Both the position numbers and the translations under genes were made by a program. From the NCBI RefSeq assembly GCF_024294805.1, contig NZ_JANCLU010000004.1, positions 186,001 through 250,000 of the forward strand: a stretch of 64,000 bases of DNA. Direction: 5' to 3'. Positions within the stretch are counted from its first letter, which is position 1. Each line of letters opens with the position of its first letter. The notes under the pieces are model-generated. The model made no database searches. It was not told where the DNA came from and saw nothing but the letters and a program-made list of their open reading frames with translations. The DNA is from Alsobacter ponti (lineage in GTDB: Bacteria > Pseudomonadota > Alphaproteobacteria > Rhizobiales > Beijerinckiaceae). Positions 56,433-64,000 of this stretch are shown piece by piece.

Positions 56433-57296
56433 CTATTCGGCCGCCGGCTGGCTTTCCAGCCGGTAGGGATGGGCGCGGTAGCAGCCCAGGATGCGCACTT
56501 CCTTGGAAAAGAAGGCGAGCTCCTCCAGCGCGAGCTTGAGGCGCGGGTCTTCCGGATGGCCGTCGACGTCGGCCAGGAACTGCGTGGCGGAGAACTCGCC
56601 GTCGACCATGTAGCTCTCGAGCTTGGTCATGTTGACGCCGTTCGTCGCGAAGCCGCCGAGCGCCTTGTAAAGCGCCGCCGGGACGTTGCGGACGCGGAAC
56701 AGGAAGGTCGTGACGAGCGGGCCCTCGTCGAGCGGGGCCCAGCTCGGCGTGCGCGACAGCACCACGAAGCGCGTGGTGTTCGAGGACTCGTCCTCGACGT
56801 CCTCGGCGAGCGTTTCCAGGTTGTAGATCTCTCCCGCCAGCCGCGTCGCCAGCGAGGCGCGGGTCGGGTCGCCCCACTCGGACACCTCGCGGGCCGAACC
56901 GGCCGTGTCGCCCGTGATGACGGGCTTGAGGCCGAGCTTGCGGATGATCTTGCGGCACTGTCCGAGCGCGTGGACGTGGCTGTACACGGACTTGATGGTC
57001 GCCAGCGACGCTCCCTTGATGGCGAGCAGCTGGAAGTGGATCGGCAGGAAGTATTCGCCGATGATGTGCAGTCCCGAGGCCGGCAGGAAATGGTGGATGT
57101 CGGCGACGCGCCCGGCGATCGAGTTCTCGATCGGGATCATGCCCAGCGTCGCGGCGCCGTCCTTGATCGCCGCGAAGGCGTCCTCGAACGTGGCGCAGGG
57201 CATGGGCTCCCAGTCCGGATACATGTCGCGGCAGGCGATGTCGGAATTGGCGCCGGGCTCGCCCTGGTAGGCGATGACCTTCTTGCGGTCGGGCAT
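56433..57296 (-). CDS. pheA: Prephenate dehydratase
   Basis: Converts prephenate to phenylpyruvate for phenylalanine synthesis. The 287 residues are the monofunctional form without chorismate mutase. The catalytic domain has AYQGEPGANSDIACRDMYPD, IPIENSIAGRVADIHHFL and the TRF motif in SSNTTRFVVLSRTP. A C-terminal ACT domain (TTFLFRVRNVPAALYKALGG, NMTKLESYMVDGEFS) should bind phenylalanine for feedback control. AGGA precedes MPDRKKV, preferred over a start 24 bases upstream. It follows kdsB by 20 bases in one unit. Confidence 0.96.
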   Translation of the reverse strand: MPDRKKVIAYQGEPGANSDIACRDMYPDWEPMPCATFEDAFAAIKDGAATLGMIPIENSIAGRVADIHHFLPASGLHIIGEYFLPIHFQLLAIKGASLATIKSVYSHVHALGQCRKIIRKLGLKPVITGDTAGSAREVSEWGDPTRASLATRLAGEIYNLETLAEDVEDESSNTTRFVVLSRTPSWAPLDEGPLVTTFLFRVRNVPAALYKALGGFATNGVNMTKLESYMVDGEFSATQFLADVDGHPEDPRLKLALEELAFFSKEVRILGCYRAHPYRLESQPAAE

Positions 57297-57316
57297 GATG
57301 CTGTCCTGTCGGGGTT

Positions 57317-58063
57317 TCAATGGGTGCGCGGGCGGGCCGCCAGAATGGCGCGCGCGCGCTCGAGATCGTGCGGCGTGTCCACTCCCAGCGGCACGTCGTC
57401 GACCACGACGACGTCGATCCGCATGCCGTTCTCCAGCGCCCGCAACTGCTCCAGCCGCTCCCGCTTCTCCAGCGGCGAGGGCGGCAGCGCCACGAAGCGC
57501 GCCAGCGCCTTGCGGCGATAGGCATAGAGGCCGATGTGATGATACAGCGGCCCCTCGCCGGAAGGGGCGGTGGCGCGCGTGAAGTAGAGGGCGCGCATCT
57601 GGCCCGCGACGGTGGGCGTGGCGACCGCCTTGACGACGTTGGGGTCCGTCCGCTCCTCCTCACGCGCGATCACCGCCGCCAGCGTGGCGATGTCGACGGC
57701 TGGGTCGGCCAGCGGCAGCACCGAGGCCTGCACGGCGCGCGGGTCGATGGTCGGCAGGTCGCCCTGCACGTTGATGACCACGTCGTGGCGGCCCTCCGGG
57801 TCGAAACGCTCGACGGCCTCGAAGATCCGGTCAGAGCCCGACGGGTGGTCGGAACGCGTCATCACGGCGATGCCGCCGGCCCCCTCCACGGCCTCGACGA
57901 TGGCCGGCTCGTCGGTGGCCACCACCACTGGCCCGAGGCCGGTCTCCATGGCGCGCCGCCAGACGTGGACGATCATCGGCTCGCCGAGAATGTCGGCGAG
58001 GGGCTTGCCGGGCAGGCGCGTCGAGGCCATGCGCGCCGGGATGAGAATGACGGGGTCGGACAT
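57317..58063 (-). CDS. kdsB: 3-deoxy-manno-octulosonate cytidylyltransferase
   Basis: Activates Kdo as CMP-Kdo for lipopolysaccharide inner core. The 248 residues show the nucleotidyltransferase opening [53 protein letters not shown] with the metal-binding Asp, and [16 protein letters not shown]. Length is typical. It is the first gene of a kdsB-pheA unit, divergent from cycM across 242 bases, a pairing I recall as conserved in rhizobia. Confidence 0.97.
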   Translation of the reverse strand: MSDPVILIPARMASTRLPGKPLADILGEPMIVHVWRRAMETGLGPVVVATDEPAIVEAVEGAGGIAVMTRSDHPSGSDRIFEAVERFDPEGRHDVVINVQGDLPTIDPRAVQASVLPLADPAVDIATLAAVIAREEERTDPNVVKAVATPTVAGQMRALYFTRATAPSGEGPLYHHIGLYAYRRKALARFVALPPSPLEKRERLEQLRALENGMRIDVVVVDDVPLGVDTPHDLERARAILAARPRTH

Positions 58064-58137
58064 CGAGGCGGGAACCTGTGGGGCGAAGGGCGCGCCGGGC
58101 CTTGCGGTCCGGGGCGAAAGTATCGTGCTGAAATGCG

Positions 58138-58165
58138 CTTATACGAGTTGCCAAAGGCGCGGCAA
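58138..58165 (-). promoter_or_regulatory. Candidate promoter of kdsB-pheA
   Basis: On the minus strand TTGCCG (58160-58165), a 16-base spacer and TATAAG (58138-58143). The predicted start near 58131 leaves a leader of about 68 bases. The same TTGCCG -35 form is seen before nth. A weaker assignment than a mapped start. Confidence 0.4.
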
Positions 58166-58305
58166 AGCGGGTAATCATCCGCCGCCCGGCCGCGGCAGCG
58201 CCCGGGATTCCGCCCGGCTGCGCCGCGTGTCGCGCCGGTCCCGGATTTCGGAGAAATCTAATAGCCACACCGGCACGCCCGGCTCGGCCGTTCGGAGAGG
58301 TTCGC

Positions 58306-58863
58306 ATGTTCGGGATGGATTCCTTCGAGTTCAACAAGATCGCGGGCGCGGTCCTCGGGACCCTCCTGTTCGCGATGGGCCTCGGCATCCTGGCCGAGAC
58401 GCTGTTCTCGCCGCGCCACCCGCCCGTCGCCGGCTACGCGCTGCCGGCCGGCGAGGAAGCGCCCGCCGAAACCGGCAAGCCGGCCGCCGCAGCCGTGCCG
58501 CTGCCGCAGCTCCTCGCCAAGGCCGACCCGGCCAAGGGCCAGGCCACGGCCAAGGTCTGCACCTCCTGCCATTCCTTCGATAAGGGCGGCGCCAACAAGA
58601 TCGGTCCCGCGCTGTACGGCGTGGTCGAGCGTACGCCCGCCTCGCACGAGGGCTTCAACTACTCGGCCGCGATGAAGGAGAAGGGCGCCAAGGGCGAAAA
58701 GTGGACGTTCGAGGCGCTCGACGCCTTCATCGCCAACCCCAAGGGCGCGGTGCCCGGCACGGCCATGAGCTTCGCCGGCCTCAAGGAGCCGGAGAAGCGC
58801 GCCGACGTCCTCGCCTATCTGCGCACCCTCTCCGACAGCCCGGTCGAGCTGCCCAAGCCCTGA
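58306..58863 (+). CDS. cycM: Membrane-anchored cytochrome c (CycM type)
   Basis: A 185-residue class I cytochrome c tethered by one N-terminal membrane helix (IAGAVLGTLLFAMGLGILAE, about residues 13-32). An Ala/Pro linker leads to the haem domain with CTSCH as the covalent site and the axial methionine in GTAMSFAGL. It probably carries electrons from the bc1 complex to an aa3-type oxidase, as CycM does in Bradyrhizobium. GGAGAGG precedes the ATG. A strong terminator lies 62 bases after the stop, so it is monocistronic. Confidence 0.95.
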   Translation: MFGMDSFEFNKIAGAVLGTLLFAMGLGILAETLFSPRHPPVAGYALPAGEEAPAETGKPAAAAVPLPQLLAKADPAKGQATAKVCTSCHSFDKGGANKIGPALYGVVERTPASHEGFNYSAAMKEKGAKGEKWTFEALDAFIANPKGAVPGTAMSFAGLKEPEKRADVLAYLRTLSDSPVELPKP

Positions 58864-58925
58864 GCCTCCGGCGACGGCGACCGCCCAATTCGGCTGACCC
58901 GCGACGACCCGAGCGCCGTCGCGCC

Positions 58926-58950
58926 GCCGGCCCCCGTCGGGGCCGGCTTT
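58926..58950 (+). terminator. Rho-independent terminator after cycM
   Basis: A perfect 9-bp stem, GCCGGCCCC and GGGGCCGGC, with a CGTC loop and a following TTTGT. It is the strongest intrinsic terminator seen in the window. The rest of 58864-59115 shows no open frame with support; CATAAT at 59072-59077 could be part of a promoter for the next gene. Confidence 0.8.
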
Positions 58951-59115
58951 GTCATGTCCGGGGCCGTGGAGCGCCGCTCGCCCGCGCGCGCCGGCGACCG
59001 CCTTCGTCCCCGCCGCGAGCCACGCGCCTTCCCGCCGTGGCCGGACGGGTGGCCGGCCGGCCAAAATGCGACATAATCGGTTGCACTGTGGGCGTGTCGG
59101 CGCGTGGGAGGTGAC

Positions 59116-60987
59116 ATGAGGTGGAGCGCGAAGGGGCCGCGGGCCCTCGTCGTGGCGGCGGTGGCGCTGGCGGCCTTGTGGGTCGCCGCTCCGGCGGCGC
59201 GGGCCGCGGACCCGGAATGGCGCATCGGCCTGTCGCTGATGGGCGCGCCCAAGTACCAGGACGGCTTCACCCACTTTGACTATGTGCGCCCCGACGCTCC
59301 CAAGGGCGGAACGGTGCGCCTCGGCCGCCAGGGCGCGTTCGACAATTTCAACCTGGTCGTGGCCGGGGTGAAGGGGCAGATCGAGGGCGGCGTCGGGCTC
59401 GTCTACGAACAGCTGACGGAACAGGCGCTCGACGAGGTGTCGACCGCCTACGGGCTCCTCGCCGAGGCGATGCGCCATCCCGACGACTTCTCCTCCGTCA
59501 CCTATCGCCTGCGCGCCGAGGCGCGATGGCAGGACGGCAAGCCGGTGACGCCGGAGGACGTGATCTTCTCCTTCGACGCCTTCAAGGCCAACAGCCCGCA
59601 ATACGCCTTCTACTGGCAGCACGTGGTGAAGGCCGAGAAGACCGGCGAGCGCGAGGTGACGTTCCGGTTCGACCAGCCGGGCAACCGCGAGCTGCCGCAG
59701 ATCGTCGGCCAGCTCACCGTGCTGCCGAAGCACTGGTGGGAGGGAACCGGGCCGGACGGCCGCAAGCGCGACATCACGCAGACGACGCTGGAGCCGCCGC
59801 TGGGCTCCGGCCCCTACCGCCTCAAGGCCTTCGACGCCCAGCGAAACGCGGTCTACGAGCGCGTGAAGGACTATTGGGGCGAGAAGCTGCCGGTTCGCGT
59901 CGGCACCAACAATTTCGACGAGATCCGCTTCGAGTACTACCGCGACTCCACCGTGCTGTTCGAGGCGCTGAAGGGCGACCAGTACGATTTCCGCATCGAG
60001 AACAGCGCCAAGAACTGGGCCACCGGCTACGACTTCCCCGCCGCCAAGGACGGCCGCGTGCTGCGCGAGGAGTTCGCCGAGCGGGCGTCGGGGCGCATGC
60101 AGGCCTTCGCCTTCAACCTGCGCCGGCCCAAGTTCCAGGACGCAAGGGTTCGCCGGGCGTTCAACCTGGCCTTCGATTTCGAGGAGCTGAACAAGCAGCT
60201 CTTCTACGGCCAGTACCAGCGCATCAAGAGCTATTTCGAGGGCACGGAACTGGCCTCCTCCGGCCTGCCGGAGGGCAAGGAGCGCGAGATCCTGGAGAGC
60301 GTGCGCGACAAGGTGCCGCCGGAGGTGTTCACCACGCCGCACGCCACGCCGGTCAATGGCGGCCCGCAGGCCGTGCGCGACAATCTGCGCGAGGCGGACC
60401 GCCTGCTCAAGGAGGCCGGCTGGGAGATCAAGGGCGGCAAGCGCGTCAACGCGAAGGGCGAGCAGCTCGCCGCCGAGTTCCTGGCCTACGACCCCACCAC
60501 CGAGCGCTATGTGCTGTTCTACAAACCGGCGCTCGAGAAGCTGGGCATCGGCGTGTCGCTGCGGGTCGTCGATCCCTCGCAATACGAGAACCGGATGCGG
60601 GACTTCGACTTCGACATCACCACCGAGCTGTGGGGCCAGTCGCTGTCGCCCGGCAACGAGCAGCGCGACCTCTGGGGCTCGGCCAGCGCCAACCGGCCGG
60701 GCTCGCGCAACACGCTCGGCGTGCGCGACCCTGGCGTCGACGCGCTGATCGACAAGGTGATCTTCGCCCGCGACCGTGAGGAGCTGGTGGCCGCCACCAA
60801 GGCTCTCGACCGTGTGCTGCTGGCGCACGACTACGTGGTGCCGCAGTGGACCTACCCGTTCACCCGCACGGCGCGCTGGAACCGCTTCGGCCGGCCCGAA
60901 ACCATGCCGAAATACGCCGCCCCCGCCTTCCCGACCATCTGGTGGTGGGACGCGGAGCTGGCGAAAAAGACGGGGTCCGGCCGATGA
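59116..60987 (+). CDS. Oligopeptide-type extracellular solute-binding protein (YejA-like, first copy)
   Basis: A 623-residue periplasmic binding protein of the family 5 (DppA/YejA) type. A Sec signal (LVVAAVALAALWVAAPAARA) precedes FDYVRPDAPKGGTVRLGRQG, ARWQDGKPVTPEDVIFSFDA and GSGPYRLKAFDAQRNAVYER, and the protein ends TIWWWDAELAKK. A strong GGGAGG ribosome site fixes the start. Its stop overlaps the ATG of a second such gene (ATGA), and yejB follows. By family the system imports peptides such as microcin C-like or oligopeptides. Confidence 0.93.
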   Translation: MRWSAKGPRALVVAAVALAALWVAAPAARAADPEWRIGLSLMGAPKYQDGFTHFDYVRPDAPKGGTVRLGRQGAFDNFNLVVAGVKGQIEGGVGLVYEQLTEQALDEVSTAYGLLAEAMRHPDDFSSVTYRLRAEARWQDGKPVTPEDVIFSFDAFKANSPQYAFYWQHVVKAEKTGEREVTFRFDQPGNRELPQIVGQLTVLPKHWWEGTGPDGRKRDITQTTLEPPLGSGPYRLKAFDAQRNAVYERVKDYWGEKLPVRVGTNNFDEIRFEYYRDSTVLFEALKGDQYDFRIENSAKNWATGYDFPAAKDGRVLREEFAERASGRMQAFAFNLRRPKFQDARVRRAFNLAFDFEELNKQLFYGQYQRIKSYFEGTELASSGLPEGKEREILESVRDKVPPEVFTTPHATPVNGGPQAVRDNLREADRLLKEAGWEIKGGKRVNAKGEQLAAEFLAYDPTTERYVLFYKPALEKLGIGVSLRVVDPSQYENRMRDFDFDITTELWGQSLSPGNEQRDLWGSASANRPGSRNTLGVRDPGVDALIDKVIFARDREELVAATKALDRVLLAHDYVVPQWTYPFTRTARWNRFGRPETMPKYAAPAFPTIWWWDAELAKKTGSGR

Positions 60988-62840
60988 CCGACCGCCGCGA
61001 CGTGCTGCTCGCCGGCGCGGCGGCCCTCGCCGGCCTGGCGCTGCCGCGCGCGGCCCGCGCCCAGGCGGGGGCGGCCGAACGGCACGGCATGTCGACCTTC
61101 GGCGACCTCAACTATGGTCCCGACGCACGGCATTTCGACTACGTGAACCCCGCCGCGCCGAAGGGCGGCGTCGTGTCGCTGCAGATCTCGTCGACCTTCG
61201 GCAACCAGGCCTTCGACACCTTCAACACTCTCAACGTGTACGTGCTCAAGGGCGACGGCGCCGCCGGCATGAACATGACGTTCGACAGCCTGATGAGCCG
61301 CGCGCTGGACGAGCCCGACGCGCTCTACGGGCTGCTGGCCCGGAGCGTCGCGACATCGGCCGACGGCCTGACCCAGACCTTCCGCCTGCGGCCCGAGGCG
61401 CGGTTCCACGACGGCTCGCGGGTGACGGCGCACGACGCCGCCTTCTCCCTGACCGTGCTCAAGGAGAAGGGCCACCCGCTGATCTCGCAGACCATCCGCA
61501 TGATGGCGGCCGCGGAGGCGCTCGACGACGCCACCCTGGTGGTGCGCTACGACAAGGGCCGCTCGCGCGACCTGCCGCTCACCGTCGCACAGCTGCCGAT
61601 CTTCTCGAAGGCGTACTACGCAAGCCGCCCGTTCGAGGAGGCGACGCTGGAGGCGCCGCTGGGCTCCGGGCCGTACAAGGCGGCGCGGTTCGAGCAGGGG
61701 CGGTTCATCGAGTTCGCCCGCGTGCCCGACTACTGGGGCCGCGACCTCGCCGTGAATGTCGGCCAGAACAATTTCGACCGCGTCCGTTTCGAGTACTACC
61801 GCGACCGCCAGGTGGCGCTGGAAGGCTTCAAGGCGGGTACGATCACCTTCCGCGAGGAGTTCACCTCGCGCGACTGGGCGAGCGCCTACGACATCCCGGC
61901 GGTGCGCGAGGGCCGCGTCAAGCGGGAGACGATCCCCGACGAAACGCCCTCGGGCGCGCAGGGCTGGTACTTCAACCTGCGCCGCGACGCCTTCAAGGAC
62001 CGCCGCGTGCGCGACGCCCTCGGCCAGCTGTTCGACTTCGAGTGGACCAACGCCAACATCATGTTCGGCGCCTACCGGCGAACCGCCTCGTGGTTCGAGA
62101 ACTCGCCGATGAAGGCCGAAGGGCCGCCCTCGCCGGAGGAACTGGCGCTGCTCGCGCCGTTCCGGGGGCGGGTGCCCGACGAGGTGTTCGGCCCGCCCTT
62201 CACGCCGCCGGTGACGGACGGAACCGGGCAGGACCGCAACCTGCTGCGTCGCGCCGACGCGCTGCTGCGCGAGGCCGGGTGCCGGCGCGAGGGCGCCACG
62301 CTGCGCCTTCCCGGCGGGCAGGCCTTCGAGGTGGAGTTCCTCGACTTCTCCGGCTCGCTGCAGCCGCACACCGCCTCGCTCATCAAGAACATGAAGCTGC
62401 TCGGCATCGAGGCGCGCTACCGCATCGTCGACGCGGCCCAGTACCAGCGCCGGGTCGACGCGTTCGACTTCGACATCATCACCCGGCGCACCAGCATGGG
62501 CGTCACGCCCGGCGAGGGCCTGCCGCTGATGTTCGGCTCGCGCGCCGCCGCCATCCAGGGGTCGAGCAACATCGCCGGCATCGCCGACCCGGCGGTCGAC
62601 GCCATGATCGCCGCCGCGCTCGCCGCCGACACGCGGGACGAGCTGACCACCGCCTGCCGCGCGCTCGACCGCGTGTTGCGCGCCGGCCGCTACTGGATCC
62701 CGATGTGGTACAAGCCCGAGCACTGGCTGGCCTACTGGGACATGTTCGGCCGCCCGGACACGAAGCCGAAATATGACCGCGGCGCACCCGGCACGTGGTG
62801 GTATGACGAGGCGAAGGCGAAGCGAATCGGCAAGGCCTGA
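60984..62840 (+). CDS. Oligopeptide-type extracellular solute-binding protein (YejA-like, second copy)
   Basis: A 618-residue paralogue of the gene before it, with the same order of blocks (FDYVNPAAPKGGVVSLQI, ARFHDGSRVTAHDAAFSLTV, GSGPYKAARFEQGRFIEFAR). It differs in having a twin-arginine signal, TDRRDVLLAGAAALAGLAL, suggesting Tat export where the first copy uses Sec. The start is set by the ATGA overlap; the reading frame open upstream lies inside the first copy. Both probably feed the YejB/YejE permease; ligand differences are unknown. Confidence 0.93.
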   Translation: MTDRRDVLLAGAAALAGLALPRAARAQAGAAERHGMSTFGDLNYGPDARHFDYVNPAAPKGGVVSLQISSTFGNQAFDTFNTLNVYVLKGDGAAGMNMTFDSLMSRALDEPDALYGLLARSVATSADGLTQTFRLRPEARFHDGSRVTAHDAAFSLTVLKEKGHPLISQTIRMMAAAEALDDATLVVRYDKGRSRDLPLTVAQLPIFSKAYYASRPFEEATLEAPLGSGPYKAARFEQGRFIEFARVPDYWGRDLAVNVGQNNFDRVRFEYYRDRQVALEGFKAGTITFREEFTSRDWASAYDIPAVREGRVKRETIPDETPSGAQGWYFNLRRDAFKDRRVRDALGQLFDFEWTNANIMFGAYRRTASWFENSPMKAEGPPSPEELALLAPFRGRVPDEVFGPPFTPPVTDGTGQDRNLLRRADALLREAGCRREGATLRLPGGQAFEVEFLDFSGSLQPHTASLIKNMKLLGIEARYRIVDAAQYQRRVDAFDFDIITRRTSMGVTPGEGLPLMFGSRAAAIQGSSNIAGIADPAVDAMIAAALAADTRDELTTACRALDRVLRAGRYWIPMWYKPEHWLAYWDMFGRPDTKPKYDRGAPGTWWYDEAKAKRIGKA

Positions 62841-62867
62841 GACGAGCAGGGGAGAGCAGTCCGCTTC

Positions 62868-63983
62868 ATGTTCGCTTACGTCGCCCGCCGCGCGCTGCTG
62901 ATGATCCCGACGCTGTTCGGGATCATGCTGATCTCCTTCCTCATCGTGCAGTTCGCGCCGGGCGGCCCGGTGGAGCGCGTGCTGGCGCAGTTGCAGGGCA
63001 ACGACACGTCGGCCACCTCGCGCATCGCGGGGGGCGGCGGCGGGGATTTCGCCGGCGGCCAGCAGCAGCCGGGCGGCGGGGCGGCGGAAACCACCTCGAA
63101 ATATCGCGGCGCGCAGGGGCTCGACCCCGCCTTCATCAAGCAGCTCGAGGCGCAGTTCGGCTTCGACAAGCCGCCGATCGAACGCTTCGGCCTGATGCTG
63201 TGGAATTACGCGCGGTTCGATTTCGGCAAGAGCTATTTCCGCGACGTGCCGGTGCTGCAGCTCATCAAGGAGAAACTGCCCGTCTCCATCTCGCTCGGCC
63301 TGTGGATGACGCTGCTGTCCTACGCCATCTCGATCCCGCTCGGCATCCGCAAGGCGGTGAAGGACGGGTCGACCTTCGACACCTGGACCTCGGCGGTGGT
63401 CATCGTCGGCTACGCCATCCCCGGCTTCCTGTTCGCCATCCTGCTGATCGTGCTGCTAGGCGAAGGCTCGTCCTTCCTGCCGATCTTTCCGCTGCGCGGC
63501 CTGACCTCGGAGAATTTCTGGCAGCTGCCCTGGTACGCCAAGGCGGCCGACTACCTCCGGCACATCTTCCTGCCCATCCTCGCCATGGCGCTCGGGGCGT
63601 TCGCCACGTCGACCCTGCTGACCAAGAACTCGTTTCTCGACGAAATCCGCAAGCAATACGTGCTGACGGCGCGGATGAAGGGCCTGAGCGAGCGGCAGGT
63701 GCTGTACGGCCACGTCTTCCGCAACGCCATGCTGATCGTCATCGCCGGCTTTCCGGGCGCGTTCATCAGCGCCTTCTTCACCGGCTCGCTGTTGATCGAG
63801 ACGGTGTTCTCGCTGGACGGGCTGGGCCTGCTGTCCTTCGAGTCCATCGTCAACCGCGACTACGCCGTCGTGTTCGCCAACCTCTACATCTTCTCGCTGC
63901 TCGGCCTGGTGGTGAACCTGCTCTCCGATCTCACCTATACGTGGATCGACCCGCGCATCGACTTCGAGACGCGGGAGGTGTGA
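62868..63983 (+). CDS. yejB: Oligopeptide ABC transporter permease YejB
   Basis: A 371-residue inner-membrane permease of the DppB type, close in layout to E. coli YejB. It opens [20 protein letters not shown], with [18 protein letters not shown] next. A Gly/Gln-rich periplasmic loop (about 45-80), YRGAQGLDP and [11 protein letters not shown] follow. The permease signature region [20 protein letters not shown] contacts the ATPase. The protein ends [23 protein letters not shown] precedes the ATG. yejE starts two bases after its stop. Confidence 0.96.
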   Translation: MFAYVARRALLMIPTLFGIMLISFLIVQFAPGGPVERVLAQLQGNDTSATSRIAGGGGGDFAGGQQQPGGGAAETTSKYRGAQGLDPAFIKQLEAQFGFDKPPIERFGLMLWNYARFDFGKSYFRDVPVLQLIKEKLPVSISLGLWMTLLSYAISIPLGIRKAVKDGSTFDTWTSAVVIVGYAIPGFLFAILLIVLLGEGSSFLPIFPLRGLTSENFWQLPWYAKAADYLRHIFLPILAMALGAFATSTLLTKNSFLDEIRKQYVLTARMKGLSERQVLYGHVFRNAMLIVIAGFPGAFISAFFTGSLLIETVFSLDGLGLLSFESIVNRDYAVVFANLYIFSLLGLVVNLLSDLTYTWIDPRIDFETREV

Positions 63984-63985
63984 GC

Positions 63986-64000
63986 GTGACCGAGCTCGCC
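63986..64000 (+). CDS. yejE: Start of the YejE permease gene (partial)
   Basis: The first five codons of a gene that begins GTG (residues MTELA) two bases after yejB. The choice of 63986 rests on GGGAGG seven bases upstream; a GTG at 63980 overlapping the yejB stop would add two residues. The yejE identity is inferred only from the usual yejABEF order; the coding sequence leaves the window. Confidence 0.6.

Noticed and set aside
63010-63110. Gly/Gln-rich insertion in YejB as a novelty
   Set aside because: E. coli YejB, as I recall it, has a similar variable Gly-rich loop at this place, so it is normal for the family.

Overview
The window is a gene-dense, GC-rich chromosomal segment. Its gene families and orders point to an alphaproteobacterium of the Hyphomicrobiales (Rhizobiales). 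Markers are the dnaK-dnaJ-pmtA-pyrF-dapB-gpmA order, a PmtA-type phospholipid methyltransferase, an OlsB-like ornithine-lipid acyltransferase, class I lysyl-tRNA synthetase, a CycM-type anchored cytochrome c and a TadD lipoprotein. This placement rests on remembered family distribution, not on a search. I saw no rRNA or tRNA gene, CRISPR array, insertion sequence, phage gene or integrase. No gap without a gene exceeds 300 bases; the largest are 7877-8145, 58864-59115, 58064-58305, 20038-20274, 5752-5962 and 12269-12469.

Layout. 1-7.9 kb: a minus-strand housekeeping block (dnaK, dnaJ, pmtA, pyrF, two DUF1330 genes, dapB, gpmA, a GNAT). 8.1-12.3 kb: an exported unknown protein, an Ada-like DNA repair protein, a DUF2244 membrane protein, nth and uppP. 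12.4-15.1 kb: a plus-strand operon of a GST-fold protein (possibly the FtsZ partner FzlA), queG and an SDR. 15.1-24.1 kb: OlsB-like acyltransferase, hybrid histidine kinase, ComM/YifB, an HD-GYP protein and mutS. 24.2-31 kb: malic enzyme, HAD hydrolase, hrpB, mgsA and a VWA-like DUF1194 protein.

31.1-39.1 kb is the most coherent accessory unit. It is one eight-gene operon that imports nucleosides (BMP-type binding protein, duplicated-ATPase subunit, two permeases) and breaks them down (cdd, punA, deoC, deoA). Reading frames overlap or nearly touch at every junction. 39.2-45.7 kb: GhrA, an NlpC/P60 peptidase with a MarR regulator and an M17 aminopeptidase, a membrane glycosyltransferase with an MshEN-like front domain, and an orphan solute-binding protein.

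45.8-58 kb: lysS, a TauE/SafE permease, an S24 (LexA-like) regulator, DUF952, pyrD, a MATE exporter, DUF6460, an HSL-type hydrolase, a NarL-type response regulator divergent from a degenerate sodium:solute-symporter-like protein, tadD, pheA and kdsB. 58.3-64 kb: cycM, then a yej-type oligopeptide ABC operon with two tandem binding proteins, yejB and the first bases of yejE.

The best leads for undescribed biology are the symporter-like/NarL pair around a perfect palindrome, the MshEN-type glycosyltransferase in a window that also encodes an HD-GYP protein, two apparently leaderless genes (nth, hrpB), a CTG-start candidate for queG, and a CtrA-like site before an orphan tadD. Promoters and operators were read by eye and are hypotheses.
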